64,000 bases of DNA from Girardinichthys multiradiatus (GCF_021462225.1 NC_061800.1:4164501-4228500), one strand, 5' to 3'. Shown: positions 45,901 through 57,130, numbered from the stretch's first letter. Translations and numbers: made by a program. Notes: a model not told the origin generated them from the sequence alone.

Positions 45901-47533
45901 GAGTAACGGTGTTACAAAATAACAGCATTAGCAACTGCGTTACTTTTGCGGTAACGGAGTAATCTAAACTAATATTTTTTTTCATTTCACTTTCTAAATT
46001 GAGAGACAAGAATATTTAGCTTTTTTCACAATATTCAGATTTTTTTCTAATTTTCAGAAGATGGATTGAACAGAGGAATGTTCAAAGCTTGGGATATTGT
46101 TTTTTTACCTAAACCAGGGGTTACAAACTCTAGTGCAGTGCTGGTTTCCTGCACCTTTTAGATTTATATCCGCTTCAACAAACTTGAAAGGAATAATTAG
46201 GTCATAAGTCGAACCCGATGACATGCTAAGGAGGTTATTCAGCCATTTGATTCCTGTTTGTTGGACTAGGAATGCATCTAATTGTTGCATTACACCTGCC
46301 ATTAAGTACTAGAGTTTGAGACCCCTTCCATAAACTCTACTTTAAACCTTGGTCTTCATGATGCTGTTTGTTCTCTAATGTTCTGTAACAAACCTCTGAT
46401 ACCTTCAGAGAACAGCTGGAATTATACTGAGATTAATCCACACACGTGGATTCTGTTTATTAATTAGATGACTTCTGAAGCAAATTGGTGGTACTGGATT
46501 TTATTTAAGGGTGTCAGAGTAATGGGGGCTGAATACATACAAGTCACACTTTTTTAATTTTTACTTGTACTAATTCAAAATGATGTATCATATTCCTTCC
46601 ACTTCATTTATGCAGTACTTTATGTTGTTCTATCACATAAAATCCCCAAAAATACATTGAAGTTAGTGTTTGTAACGTGACAACATGAGAAAGGCTTCAA
46701 CCACAGGTGATGTATATCTGAAATGGTGGCTAAAGTCTATTTGTGGTATATTTTTCCAATACTTAATTACTATAGTTGCACTCTGAGCCCCACATGGGTC
46801 CTGGCCAACCTGACCTGCTTCCAGTTGAGTCCTGTGAAAGCCATCAGAGCTTTATGAAAGCGTTTGATCTCCTAAGCTACACATGAAAAATAACTGAGAA
46901 GCAAAAGGATGTTTCTGATTACTGAGTGCATTTGTTATTGATAGGACAGGTGTACTTCTAAGGAGTATTCTAAAGATTCAAGCAAAGAAAAATAAGTTTT
47001 GATGATGTTTTATTTAACAGATCTAAAAAATAACTCTAAATATACTTTTCCTCAGTATATTTTTTGAAAATACTTGAAGTACACAGTGGATATAAATTTT
47101 GTATTTTAGGTTTCAGTCTGACTGAAGAAACAACTTCCCTCAGAAATTAAAGAAACAAAAACCGCACATTGGTTCATGAGGACTCTTTAAATCTTGCTGA
47201 TTCTGTCTTCTCTAACTAATCTCACGTCCACACTGATCTAAAATATTAGTTTCAAAGTGTTTTTTTTAACTCCTCCAGACCAGAAGCTGAAGAGATGGTT
47301 GTCTAAGCAGACTAAAGCGAGTGCACCACAGAGACCAGTGTCTGCACGGTCCTCATCTCCATCCTTGTCTGAGTCTTTTGGCAGTGTGAGTAACTTACTG
47401 CTAAGTCCTCTGCTGTCTTGTGCTGGTGTAAATGGTTCCCTTCTGCTCTCTACTCCTCTTGCAGGAAAGCAGTTATTCTCACCAGAAAGCAGCAGAGAAC
47501 TATGAGGGTTCACAAGAGTCTTTGCAGGACTGA
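42973..47533 (+). CDS. c2orf80: C2orf80 homologue, function unknown
   Basis: Eight coding exons: 42973-43013, 43096-43177, 43264-43346, 44583-44673, 45425-45502, 45678-45765, 47279-47385, 47465-47533, giving 212 residues. All borders are GT-AG and in phase. The conserved N-terminal half reads YVGQKIREKSFDPTGRR, TMLDDLAHYDLAIGVALWWL and REAMILSSFAGIIM, then LPVEEIFTLY and SYHPFAMLRSYKA, matching human C2orf80, which I recall as about 193 residues and next to IDH1 and the CRYG cluster. The C-terminal 70 residues are Ser/Gln-rich and poorly conserved. No signal peptide, membrane helix or known catalytic domain is seen. Human literature links it loosely to gonad development; I infer no molecular role. 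Confidence 0.88.
43347..44582. other. C2orf80 intron 3, nothing recognised
   Basis: About 1.2 kb. The minus-strand frame 43701-43976 (92 codons) resembles nothing I know. Confidence 0.45.
45892..45978. mobile_element. hAT-type transposon end fragment
   Basis: CAGTGTTGGGAGTAACGGTG followed by GCGTTACTTTTGCGGTAACG is the signature end of a widespread fish hAT family. Only this end is present, in c2orf80 intron 6. Confidence 0.65.
46030..46690. mobile_element. Degenerate DNA-transposon repeat in c2orf80 intron 6
   Basis: Shares GAACAGAGGAATGTTCAAAG, CCTCTGATACCTTCAGAGAA and GATGACTTCTGAAGC with the repeats at 26965-28095 and 36115-36960. A foreign block of about 200 bases at 46115-46325 interrupts it. 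Confidence 0.5.
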
Positions 47534-47639
47534 AGCTGCCATCCAGCTGTGTGACTTTGATGAAATATGTTTGGTGTACACTTCTCACAATAGTTTTCTC
47601 ATTCCACACATATTCAGCTCTGCTCACAATATTTCTATG

Positions 47640-47925
47640 TTACTGAGATGGGTTCTGTGATGGCCATTCCAAAACATTGACTTTTGTTGTCCTTAAGCCA
47701 CTTTGTAACTTATGCTGCTGAATGCTTGGAGTCAAAATCATTTTGGAAGATCCATTTGCGTCCAAGCTTTAACTTCCTGGCTGATGTTTTGACATGTTTC
47801 TTGAATACTTCCCCTTAATGTTCTTTTCTCATGATTGCCATCTACTATGTGAAGTGCACCAGTCCCTCCTGCGGACAACCACCTTCACAGCATGATGCTG
47901 CCACCCCCATACACCCCATGTGTAG
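47640..47925 (-). mobile_element. Tc1-like transposase relic
   Basis: On the minus strand GGGTGGCAGCATCATGCTGT, GAGGGACTGGTGCACTTCAC and GTGGCTTAAGGACAACAAAA correspond to the catalytic region of fish Tc1 transposases (GGGSIML, GTGALH, WLKDNK), with frameshifts. It follows directly after the c2orf80 stop. Confidence 0.6.
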
Positions 47926-47927
47926 CA

Positions 47928-47973
47928 TCCTATCTCAGGCCACCCTCCGAAGGAAGGGTGGCCTGAGATAGGA
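47928..47973. repeat. Perfect 19-bp GC-rich hairpin
   Basis: Arm TCCTATCTCAGGCCACCCT (47928-47946), loop CCGAAGGA, exact inverse arm 47955-47973. It lies at the junction between a Tc1 relic and a LINE 3' fragment. Confidence 0.9.
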
Positions 47974-47974
47974 T

Positions 47975-48175
47975 GAGGGGCTCAGTCATCCGGAGGGAGC
48001 TCAGAGTAGAGCTTCTGCTTTTCCACATTGAAAGAGTCAGTTGAAGTGGTTTGAGCATCTGATCAGGATGCCTCCTTGGCACCTCCTTTTGGTGGTTTTC
48101 CATTTGCGTCCCACAGGAAGAGACCTTACGGAAGACCCATAACTCGCTGGAGGGATTTCAAAGTTTTCCTCCTGG
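47975..48175 (+). mobile_element. LINE 3' fragment (likely same family as 2212-4250)
   Basis: GAGGGAGCTCAGAGTAGAGC, GCATCTGATCAGGATGCCTC and AACTCGCTGGAGGGAT are the known C-terminal coding end of the endonuclease-type LINE whose 5' part is at the left of the window. The assignment to the same family is by recollection. Confidence 0.55.
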
Positions 48176-48229
48176 ACTGGTGTACTATGATAACTGAACA
48201 ACAATCCCAAACTTTCAAAAGTTTCAAAT

Positions 48230-49040
48230 GTTTTATTAACAAATACAATAAATCCTCCTTCTTCTCTGTGACATACTGGATATTTCCTTCTGGGTCAAAT
48301 CTTGACTGTTCTCCTCTCAGTGTTGATCACAGTTGGCCTCTGTTTCTCAACCGCTTTTGAAAACTGATACCACAGGTTCTCAGTGGGTTCAAGATCTGAG
48401 TTTACAGACCACAGTCCAGAATTCCAATGTTCTTTGAGGAACTTGGTAATCAGATTTGGACTATAACATGGACTATAACTCTTTATTCCTGGTAGTGTTC
48501 ATGGGCAGAATTATGAGTAACTTACAACCTTGGATAAGAACCAACCCCACACATGGATTCTACCAGGATACTTTACTGTTGGTGACACGCAGGAGTAGTC
48601 TTTTGTTTTTCTTTTTGGACCAAATAATTTCCCACTTGTCCCAGATGGCATATTTATCACCCTCCTCTGCTGTCCTTCTAGTTTGTCCCACTGAATTTCA
48701 GTTTCAGCTTGATTTCTTGGACAGATGTGACTTCTTTCTTAAAGTCTTCTCCTCAATGAATGCAGATGGACTCACATCCATTCATGTTTCACAAGCTGTA
48801 CACTGGGGGCATGATTCTGTACGCATTTCCTCAGGGGGTAGATGATGGTGGATGTCCTTAAGCTTCTTTATGCAACCAGACCTCTTACCTTGAAGTTATT
48901 GATGATTCAGAAAGTTGTTCTTTCAGCTGTAATATTCTTAGCAGTAGTTTTCTTCTATGTGAAGCAATTCATATGCAAAGTGATGATGATTACACACATT
49001 CATAATGAGGTAAGCAATGGTAACCTGAGACAATGACTTC
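48230..49040. mobile_element. Degenerate DNA-transposon relic
   Basis: Phrases such as GGTTCTCAGTGGGTTCAAGA, TCAATGAATGCAGATGGACT and TACGCATTTCCT match the antisense of widespread fish transposase-like elements, heavily decayed. Low certainty about the family. Confidence 0.4.
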
Positions 49041-49712
49041 AGGCTTATCTGCCCCCTTTTACAGTCTGTTAAATAGATTGAGAAAATGATTTCAGCTGAA
49101 CTCTTTCACATCTTCACCTGTGCGGATCATATGACTATACTGACATAAAAATAACTGATCATAAAAATACAGGGAAATTATATATTTCTTCTTTCAAAAA
49201 GTGAAGCTTTTCAGTAACTGATTGCTCTATTAAAACGTTTAGCCATGACTGTCAGAACTGACAGACACTCTCTTCAGTCGGCTGTAAGGCTCTGCAATAA
49301 TATGGGTCACTCCAGTTTAGTAGAGGACTAGGCTGAACAGTTTACAGAAATGTATTAAAGGACAAAGTATTAAGTGGTCCTCTCTGAAATCATGTCACCA
49401 AAGTTATGTTTATGGTTGAACTTCACCAGGCCGCACAGCTTTTGCTGACCTAGAGTTTTTGTTTGGGGTTTTTCCAGCAAAGATTAATCTCCTCTGTACT
49501 GGGTGGGTGGATAAAAATTGAGTTCTGATGTTGATATCAATAAAGAGGGCAAAGTAGGTCAGTAATGCGCCTGCTAGGACTTTTGTCCTGATGATTCAGG
49601 GATTTTGGTTCTATGGCCAGGATCAAGGTTCTTGGCAGCGATACCAGCCAGTTAAATCCCTGCTCATTGAAAAAACAGCTAAAGTGGGATCGGCAAACCC
49701 TTTGATTGAGGT

Positions 49713-49719
49713 TTATATA
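49713..49719 (+). promoter_or_regulatory. TATA box of the first gamma-crystallin gene
   Basis: TTATATA lies 71 bases before the ATG at 49790. CTTTGATTG, a SOX/HMG-like site, stands 9 bases upstream. A half MARE TGCTGAC is at 49443, farther away. Confidence 0.7.
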
Positions 49720-49789
49720 GCAGGGCTCTGCTCCTGCTTTGTGTGACCACCATATTCAGCAGGTGACCAGCTCCAGCACTCTCTACAGG

Positions 49790-50840
49790 ATGGGTAGTAA
49801 GGTAAGAGCTTCTCATTTATACATTCCTTCCTTAGTTTTTCTGTTTGTACTTAAATCCAACACTGCCCTGTGGCTTTTCATGTCACATTGAAGAGGTCAT
49901 TTGGTGTTTCCAGGGTAGAATGAAGGAAAACTGAAAACGAAAACATGCATGTATATTCAGAATGTTTAATTTGAGTAGAGCAGAGTCTCACTTCTGTGTA
50001 CTGACCACATTCCTCTTCCCGCTCCTACTGTTGGACTCAGATCATATTCTACGAGGACCGGAACTTCCAGGGCCGCTCATATGAGTGCGATAAAGAATTC
50101 CCTGACATGCACCCCCATTTCACCCGCTGCAACTCCATCAAGGTGGAGAGTGGTTGCTGGGTGCTCTACGAGAAGCCCAACTACACCGGCTTCCAGTACG
50201 TCCTGACCAGAGGAGAGTACCCGGACTACCAGCGCTGGATGGGCTACAATGACAGCATCCGCTCCTGCCGTACCTTCTCCTATGTGAGATCACTTTGTAT
50301 ATAAGAGCAATAACTGATAACCATATATTTGTTTTTGCTGTTTTGAGACCAAAGAAGCAGTTTGCTTTGTTTTCATTGATAGATTGTGTTAAAACACACA
50401 AAAAATAGATGTATTCTAACATAGTTTAAAACCAATATGGATTTACCTGGATAGTTAACTGGTGAATAAGCAAACTTTGAATGTTGATACCAACTTGTTT
50501 GACTGTGAGGCTTTCCAGCACAGACCCAGAAGGCTGCTCTTATATTTGTACTTTCCACCTGCAGACCAGCGAGGGCCCCTACCGTATCCGCATCTATGAG
50601 CGACCCAACTTCCAAGGTCAGATGATGGAGTTCAGCGAGGACTGCGAGTCGGTGCAGGAGCACTTCCGCAGCCACGACATCTACTCCTGCAACGTCATGG
50701 ACGGCTACTGGACCCTCTACGAGCACCCAAGCTTCCGTGGACGGCAGTACTTCATGAGTCCCGGCGAGTACCGCAAGTTCAGTGACTGGGGGGCCACCTG
50801 CGCCACTACCGGCTCGTTCCGCAAGATCACAGAGTTTTAA
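49790..50840 (+). CDS. Gamma-crystallin, four-tryptophan type (gammaS-like)
   Basis: A structural protein of the lens. Three exons in the classic crystallin layout: 49790-49801 (MGSK), 50041-50283 (N-terminal domain, 81 codons) and 50565-50840 (C-terminal domain), giving 176 residues. Each domain has two Greek-key motifs, visible as [48 protein letters not shown] and [16 protein letters not shown]. All four domain-core tryptophans are present, unlike fish gammaM. The ending [16 protein letters not shown] resembles fish gammaS crystallins as I recall them. AATAAA signals lie at 50930 and 50971. Coding G/C is much higher than in the flanks. It is first in a tandem cluster. Confidence 0.93.
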
Positions 50841-50976
50841 TCTTCTTATTTACTGACAACTGATGTTAACAACATGATGTGTCCAAGAGCCGACGTGACA
50901 AAGCTGGAAGATGCTGTTATAAAGAACTTAATAAAATGAGCTGCTGTAAACTATTTTCTTGTGGATGGTGAATAAA

Positions 50977-51855
50977 TGTCTTGATATTACCTGCTTTACA
51001 TCCTTGCTCTAAAGGGAAATTTTTTGCACTTCCAACATTTAATTTGATCATAACACAAACAACATAGTGCAAACCTGTGGTTCAAACATGTTTGATTTAC
51101 TGCAACCCCAACCACTCTTAAAACCTGCACAAGAAGAAGCTTGAAACCACTTTCTGTTGGAAAATCCTCTGAAGGGTTGGCTTTCTATACTGTTGAGTTA
51201 ATCTAGTGATGTTTTAGAATTAATCAAATGTTCATGTAACAGCTGCGTTACAAACCCTTTGCCACATGAATATTAAGTCTCAACTGTAGACATTTCTGAT
51301 AAAAACGTCCTTTTTATTTCTGTATTTATTTTCTTTTTAAGGATATTTTACTCTTAGAATAGAAAGGTTTATATTTTAGTTGTGTCTGACCTGTACAGCT
51401 GTGAGCCTTGTTTGTGGGAACTTATAGATTTCTTTTTCCAGGTACACCTCACACATCTCCAAATTAATCAAACCAAATGTAATTAAATTCAGGACAAAAA
51501 CCAATACCTGCACATATCTGTTAGCACTTAGTCAAACACAACTTCAAGATCAAAGGCCATTTTAGTACCTGCTAATAAAAAAACTGTATGACCATAATTG
51601 TATGTATGAATTTGTGTATTTAGAGTAGATTGAATAATTTATGATAAAACTGAGATTAAGATTATTTTGATTGAACTGAGGAGTTTGTTTCTGATGAGAC
51701 TGGTGTCTCTCAAAACTGAAAACATGTAAAAAGGAGGATTAATTCTAAAAAAATCATATCTGTTTGTTATATATTTAATAAAAACTGCAGTGCTATGACA
51801 ACACTCAAGCCCTTCTTATAAATGTTGAGCAGGTTTTTGCATGTTTCCTCTAGTA
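50977..51855. other. Crystallin intergenic, nothing recognised
   Basis: About 880 AT-rich bases after the polyadenylation signals of the first crystallin gene. No feature was found. Confidence 0.5.
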
Positions 51856-51859
51856 TTTG

Positions 51860-52370
51860 TAAGGTTTATTATTGCGGATGAGCTCCAGGTCTTTGAGGCT
51901 GGAAGGCAAAGATGCTGGAAGGCATCTTTGCCATCATTTAGCGCCCTCCACAGATTCACAGAATTGAATTGAATTGAGTTGAATTAATGGAGCCATCACA
52001 GATGTGCCAGTTACCCATGCCATGGGCGCTATCTAGATTAATAACAATCTAGATAGTTCTTTTCCTATTTGGCCCGGAGGACACGACGTCCATGATTTTC
52101 AACAACAATTTGAAATGTGGACTCATCAGACCACAACATACTTTTCTACTTTGCATCAGTCCATCTCAGATGAACTCGGGCCCAGAGAAGCCAGCAGTGT
52201 TTCTGGGTGTTGCTGATATATGGCTTTCACGGGTCAGGCAATTGATCCTGTCTTCCAGAAAGGTCTGCAGGATGTGTTTGAAAAATAGCTTGTCCAAACT
52301 TTGTTTAAAACCATTTTATCGCTTTTGTCAAATTTAGAATTCAAATATTAGAATTTTGGAACTTTGCATC
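51860..52370. repeat. Probable transposon-derived non-coding repeat
   Basis: The phrase GTGGACTCATCAGACCACAA and the later GGTCAGGCAATTGATCCTGT recall antisense remains of a widespread fish transposon. A GAATTGAATTGAATTG tract is at 51960-51980. Family not assigned. Confidence 0.35.
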
Positions 52371-52589
52371 AGATTCCTTACAAGCTGAGGTTAGGTAATA
52401 GAGTCCGGTTAGATTAGCTCTCTAAAGAAGATCAGTATTGCAGGACTTGGGTGAGGTTCACTGAGGAATCTCTGTCCCTCTCAGCTGTTGCACTAATGCT
52501 GAGACGAGGTGGCTGCAGCAGGGAGCAAACACAGGAGGAAGCGAGCCACAGCCACCACACCACAATGATATTTAAAGATCTGTTTTTCT

Positions 52590-53335
52590 GTGTCAAGTTG
52601 GGTCTTGGGCTGCTTCCTCTCCTGGATTGGTATATGGCCCCTCATCAAATGAGAGGCCTATTCCCTCTCCGCCACACTACCTGCCGGTGGTTGGTATCTC
52701 TGCCCGCCTGTGTACTTGTGGTTCTCGGTATCTGGGGCTGTGTGCTGGTTCACTCCTGGTGGCTACTTGCCAGGGCCTGGACCCCTGGGCTCGGTCGGGC
52801 TTCTCCTTGGGGAGTGATATGTCCCAGGGTTTCGGGTCTCTGGGTCCATGGCTGGATCTGCTCGGGCATAGACGGCTGCCGGGGGGCCTGTGGGCTGGTC
52901 ACTGCAGCTCCCTGGGGCTTCTGCACTGTGGCTGCTGGGTGGTTCCCCTGGGATTCTCCCCTGCTCCTCTCTGGGGGGGTTCCGGTAGTTCCGGTGGTGG
53001 TTCTCCTGGGGTTTCTGTGCTTTGGGGGGCCTTTGGATGTCTGTGGCTTGGATCTCCTCTGTATCTGTCCGGGGTCCAGGGGGGCGAGTCTGTGGCTCCT
53101 CACACTCACTATTGCATATTTTTATGGAGAAACCTTGTATGCACATGCGCACTCACAATCAGACCCACAGGTGTTTAGATTCAGGTGTTAACAGATAAAC
53201 AAATGTTCTATATTGAGCCGCATTTACCACTAAATACATCTTGCATTAATAAGTACTGTGCAACTTTCAGTAAAAAAGTTGGTAATATGAACGTTTCTGC
53301 AGGTGTAGAAGCAAGCAGGGTGTTATCTTTTATTC
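52590..53335. repeat. GC-rich dispersed repeat, copy 2 (longest)
   Basis: The best copy of the family seen at 28185-28760 and, inverted, at 61860-62225. Two overlapping long frames (52451-53191 and 52627-53178) exist only because the sequence is G/C-rich. They differ in frame and neither is conserved in the other copies. Confidence 0.7.
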
Positions 53336-54257
53336 TCTTCATCCTTCTTTCCTCCATTCTATTCTCCTTCTCTCCCCTTTTCCTTTTTGCCCCCCTTTCT
53401 CTCTTTCGTGCTTCTTTTCTTTCCTTTCCATTTCTATGTCCGTGTCCATAACAATTGAAATATCCCCAAGCTTGATAATCCCAAAGCAGTTTCTAATAAA
53501 GTTTCTTTTATAAATATCAAGCAGAGCTTTAAAGCGTTAAAGCTTCTGTGCCGGACAGGACACGGTAAAAAAAAAAAAAAAGGATTTTATTGCAAGCGTT
53601 TATTTTTTATCTGCATAATTGTAGTTCTTACATTTGTAATATATTTGTAAGGAAAACATGAAATAATTTTACAAACAGGTAAATGTTTTACTTCAATCGA
53701 TGCTTACTGTCTCTTAATTAATCAGTTAAAAACATCTTTCTCGTCTCAGAAGCATCACTTCTTAAATTAAAGGACACTGCTGCAACCTTATTCCTCCAAC
53801 CAGATATTGTTCTTAAAGTTTTAAGGAACACCTTGTAAGGTAAATGTTGAAAGTCTCTGCTAATTCAAATAATAGTAAAAAGGAAACTTTTCCTCTGTCA
53901 CTTCTGCATTCTTTATGTTTGTGGCTGAAGAACATCTGGGACCTGATGCAAAAACTGGTGCACATTGGACCCACCTGCTGGACTTGGGGGGCTGAACCGC
54001 TTCTGCATGTGTTTAGTGCAAACTGCTACAAAACTTCAGTGCTGAAATAAAGGAGAAAGCATGAGCAAAGAATGGAGTAGCTGCTTTGTGAATTCCTCAC
54101 ATACTGTTTTTTTTTTCAGTTTTCGATGAATACAAAGCAAACAGAGGCTGCATGAACAAGCTGTGGAGGGACTGTTCCAGCCCATGTCCATGCTATGGCT
54201 TTTACTGGAAGCTGCAATGTCTGTTGCATGCAGGAGCAGGAACACTCATGTAGAGTC

Positions 54258-54268
54258 TGCTGACAGCA
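54258..54268 (+). promoter_or_regulatory. MARE-like site upstream of crystallin gene 2
   Basis: TGCTGACAGCA, an inverted Maf recognition motif, lies 48 bases upstream of the TATA box. That is where Maf factors act in vertebrate gamma-crystallin promoters. Inferred from sequence alone. Confidence 0.5.
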
Positions 54269-54315
54269 GGCCTCATTTAAATAACAACATGCAGCTGAAC
54301 AGACTCCCTCGTGGA

Positions 54316-54321
54316 TATAAA
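54316..54321 (+). promoter_or_regulatory. TATA box of crystallin gene 2
   Basis: TATAAA, 59 bases before the ATG at 54381. Confidence 0.75.
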
Positions 54322-54380
54322 GTTGGACTCTTCATAGTATAAAACCAAGATATTTGTTTGGCCTTTTTTAAGCAGCCGTC

Positions 54381-55252
54381 ATGGGAAAGGTTCGTGTTCA
54401 GTTCAAAGTCCCACTCTTTTTTATGACATGTTTGGTTTATGTTGACAGGATGCTTTATTCTGCTCCATCAGATAATCTTTTATGAGGACAGAAACTTTGA
54501 AGGCCATCACTTTGAGTGCATGAGCGATTGCGCTGACTTGCACTCATTGTTTGACCACTGTCGCTCAATACGCGTAGAGAGCGGCATGTTCATCATCTAC
54601 GACCAACCTGGCTTCATGGGAAACCAATGCTTCATGAGAAGGGGAGAGTATTCTGACTACATGGGCATGACCGGCATGAATGACTGCGTCCGGTCATGCC
54701 GCATGATCCCAATGGTAAGTTATACTTTAAACTAGCAGGGCTGTAGATTAAAATTATTATTCATTTTGTACAGTAAAGGTATATTTAGATTTTTATACTT
54801 ACAGTAACTGTGAAAAATGAACTTCATTTTATGAGCAGTTCTTATAGTGTTCGATAGTGTCAATCGAAGAAACAGTGAAGATCTCTAACCTTCAGATATA
54901 ACCAAATCAGCTATTTCCAGACTTAATGATCTCTTTCATTGAAATGATTTTAATGGTTCCATCCGACATGCTTCTCCAGCACACAGGCAACTTCAGGATG
55001 CAACTGTATGAGCACTTCGACATGGAAGGTGAAATGATGGAGCTAACGAACGACTGCCCAAATCTTATGGGTCGTTTCCACCTAGCCAACTTCAACTCGT
55101 GCAACATCCTGGATGGCCACTGGCTTGTGTACGAGCAGCCGAACTACAGGGGGCGTCACTACTACTTGAGACCCGGCCAGTACAGGAGCTTCAGTGAATG
55201 GAATGGCACAAACTCCAGGATTGGTTCCATCAGACGTCTCATAGATGTCTAA
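54381..55252 (+). CDS. Gamma-crystallin M type (methionine-rich)
   Basis: Lens structural protein with exons 54381-54389 (MGK), 54472-54714 (81 codons) and 54980-55252, giving 174 residues. The Greek-key motifs read [48 protein letters not shown] and [16 protein letters not shown]. It carries about 15 methionines ([19 protein letters not shown]). Both tryptophans of the first domain are replaced, while two remain in the second. This is the fish gammaM pattern, thought to allow dense packing in hard lenses. The first donor is AAG|GTTCGT, weaker than its neighbours. AATAAA is at 55308. Confidence 0.93.
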
Positions 55253-55607
55253 GGACAAGAAAAGGGTTCCCATGAAATGCCTGCTCTTTGCCTTATTTCA
55301 CACGCTAAATAAAATAGTGTTAGTGCTCAAATGGATTCAGTTTTGTTCTTGCTCTTTTTATTTAAAGGGCGTTTTCTTCCAGGAAGATGTTACATGGTCT
55401 GAAATCCTGACTCTCATCCGACGACTAAATAAAATACTGCAAGCACCGATTATCATCATGTTCTGAAGTGTTTTCTATTGGAGAGATGTCTTTAGTGGAA
55501 ATGCTATTTTCTTTGTCTCTCTGTCTGTAATGTAAACTCAGTAAAAATTCAGCTGTGCTGTGAAAGCCTCAGAAGTTTGTTAGCGAACATTGATGATGCA
55601 GCCAAGT

Positions 55608-56080
55608 TTAAGGCAATACTGGAGGGAAACCTGTTAGAGGCTGCATAAGACTAGAGACTGAGGTGGAAGTCGATACAGTGTTGTTGAGGTTGGTAAGGGG
55701 GGTATGTGGGGGTGGTGTTCTCTGAAAGTCCACCATCATCTCCACAGTCTTAAGTGGGCTAAGTTCCAAGTGGTTCTGACCACACCAGTGTACCAGCCTA
55801 TCCACCTCTTGCCTGTATGCAGACTCATCACTGTCCTGGATCAGTCCAATTACAGTGGTGTCATCTGCAAACCTCAGGAGTTTCCCAGATGGGTCCGCTG
55901 AGGTGCAGTCCTTTGTGCAGAGGGAGAAAAAAAGTGGGGAGAGAACACACACACAACTGGGGGCGCCAGTGCTGATGGTTCTTGTGCGGGAGAGCAATCT
56001 GACTGATCTTCGTCTATTTTGCTAGAAATCATGGGTGAATGTTTGAGTCTGTATATGCACAAAGCTGGTAGAGACAAATG
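55608..56080 (-). mobile_element. Non-LTR retrotransposon RT fragment
   Basis: On the minus strand, frame 55608-55997 contains LLRFADDTTVIGLIQDSDES (the RT catalytic FADD box) and LVHWCGQNHLELSPLKTVEM. Upstream sequence to about 56080 belongs to it with a frameshift. It is a common fish LINE; a 3' end of what appears to be the same family lies at 60362-60560. Confidence 0.8.
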
Positions 56081-56439
56081 CTGAGACCTACAACTGTAAC
56101 TGCAGACACAGGTGGTTGTATTGACTCAAATGGTCTAAATACAATGGCAGGTCATTTTTTTATATGTTGCCTTACTACTTGGTGTTGTTTTTTACCAAAA
56201 CACGTCAATTAAATACATAAAGGTTTTTGGTATTACTGTAATACTGTGAAAAAGTATCAGCTCAATCAGTACAAATACTGTATGTATACATATTATTGTT
56301 GTGTGCATTGTATTGGTTAATGACTGTCTTATGTCTTGTGTGTTTGGTTGAAAGTGGTTCCAATTGAAAATAGGATTTACTTGTATAAATAACGGTGCTG
56401 TCTGACATGTAGAACCAAGAATTCACAGAACCTGTCAGA

Positions 56440-57130
56440 CAACATGAAGTAGGCTTAAGATCTCAAAAATCAACACATTATGCCTCAATATAAATAAATT
56501 CAAGAAAACATAAGAAACAAAGTGACTGAAATCAATCAGTTCTGGAAAGGGTTACAAAATACGTTGGGACTCCAACAAACCACAGTCAGAGCTATTATCA
56601 ATAAATGGAGAAAATGTGGAGCACTGGTGAACCTTCCAGGAGTGATTGGCCTTCCAAAATTACCCCAAAAGTGCATCAATGTCTCATCCAAGCGGTCACA
56701 AAAGAATCCAGACCAACATATAAAGCTCTGTAGGCCTCACTTGTCTCAGTTAATGCCAGTGTTCATGATTCAATAATAAAAATTAGTTTGAGCAAAATAA
56801 CAGACAGGAGCATTCCAAAGCTAAAACCACTGCTGACCAAAAAGAACACACAGGCCTTTCTCACATTTGCACAAAAAACATCATGATGATCCCCGAGAGT
56901 TATAGGAAACTTTTCTGAGGACTGACGAGACAAAAGTGGAGCTATTTGGAAGGTGTGCATCCTATTCCATTTGGTGTAACACTACCAGAGTATAAGCACC
57001 AAATGGAACAGAAATCATGCCAACAGTCAAACATTGTGGTGGTAGTGTGAAGCTTTCAGACCGCTTTGCTTCTTCAGGACCTAGACAATTTGCTGCACAT
57101 GATCGAATCATTAATTCTGCACACTTGCAG
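56440..57130 (+). mobile_element. Tc1-like transposon relic
   Basis: Plus-strand transposase remains can be followed with frameshifts, from helix-turn-helix (around 56540-56640: ACCACAGTCAGAGCTATTAT, AAATGGAGAAAATGTGGAGC) to the catalytic region (56920-57070: GACGAGACAAAAGTGGAGCT, GTGGTGGTAGTGTGA). No intact frame or clear ends. Confidence 0.6.

Noticed and set aside
50138..50726. Minus-strand frames opposite crystallin exons
   Set aside because: Shadows of G/C-rich crystallin coding sequence; no splice or family support.
52451..53191. Long plus-strand frames of 246 and 183 codons overlapping in different frames
   Set aside because: They lie in a GC-rich repeat; low stop density explains them and the other copies do not keep either frame.
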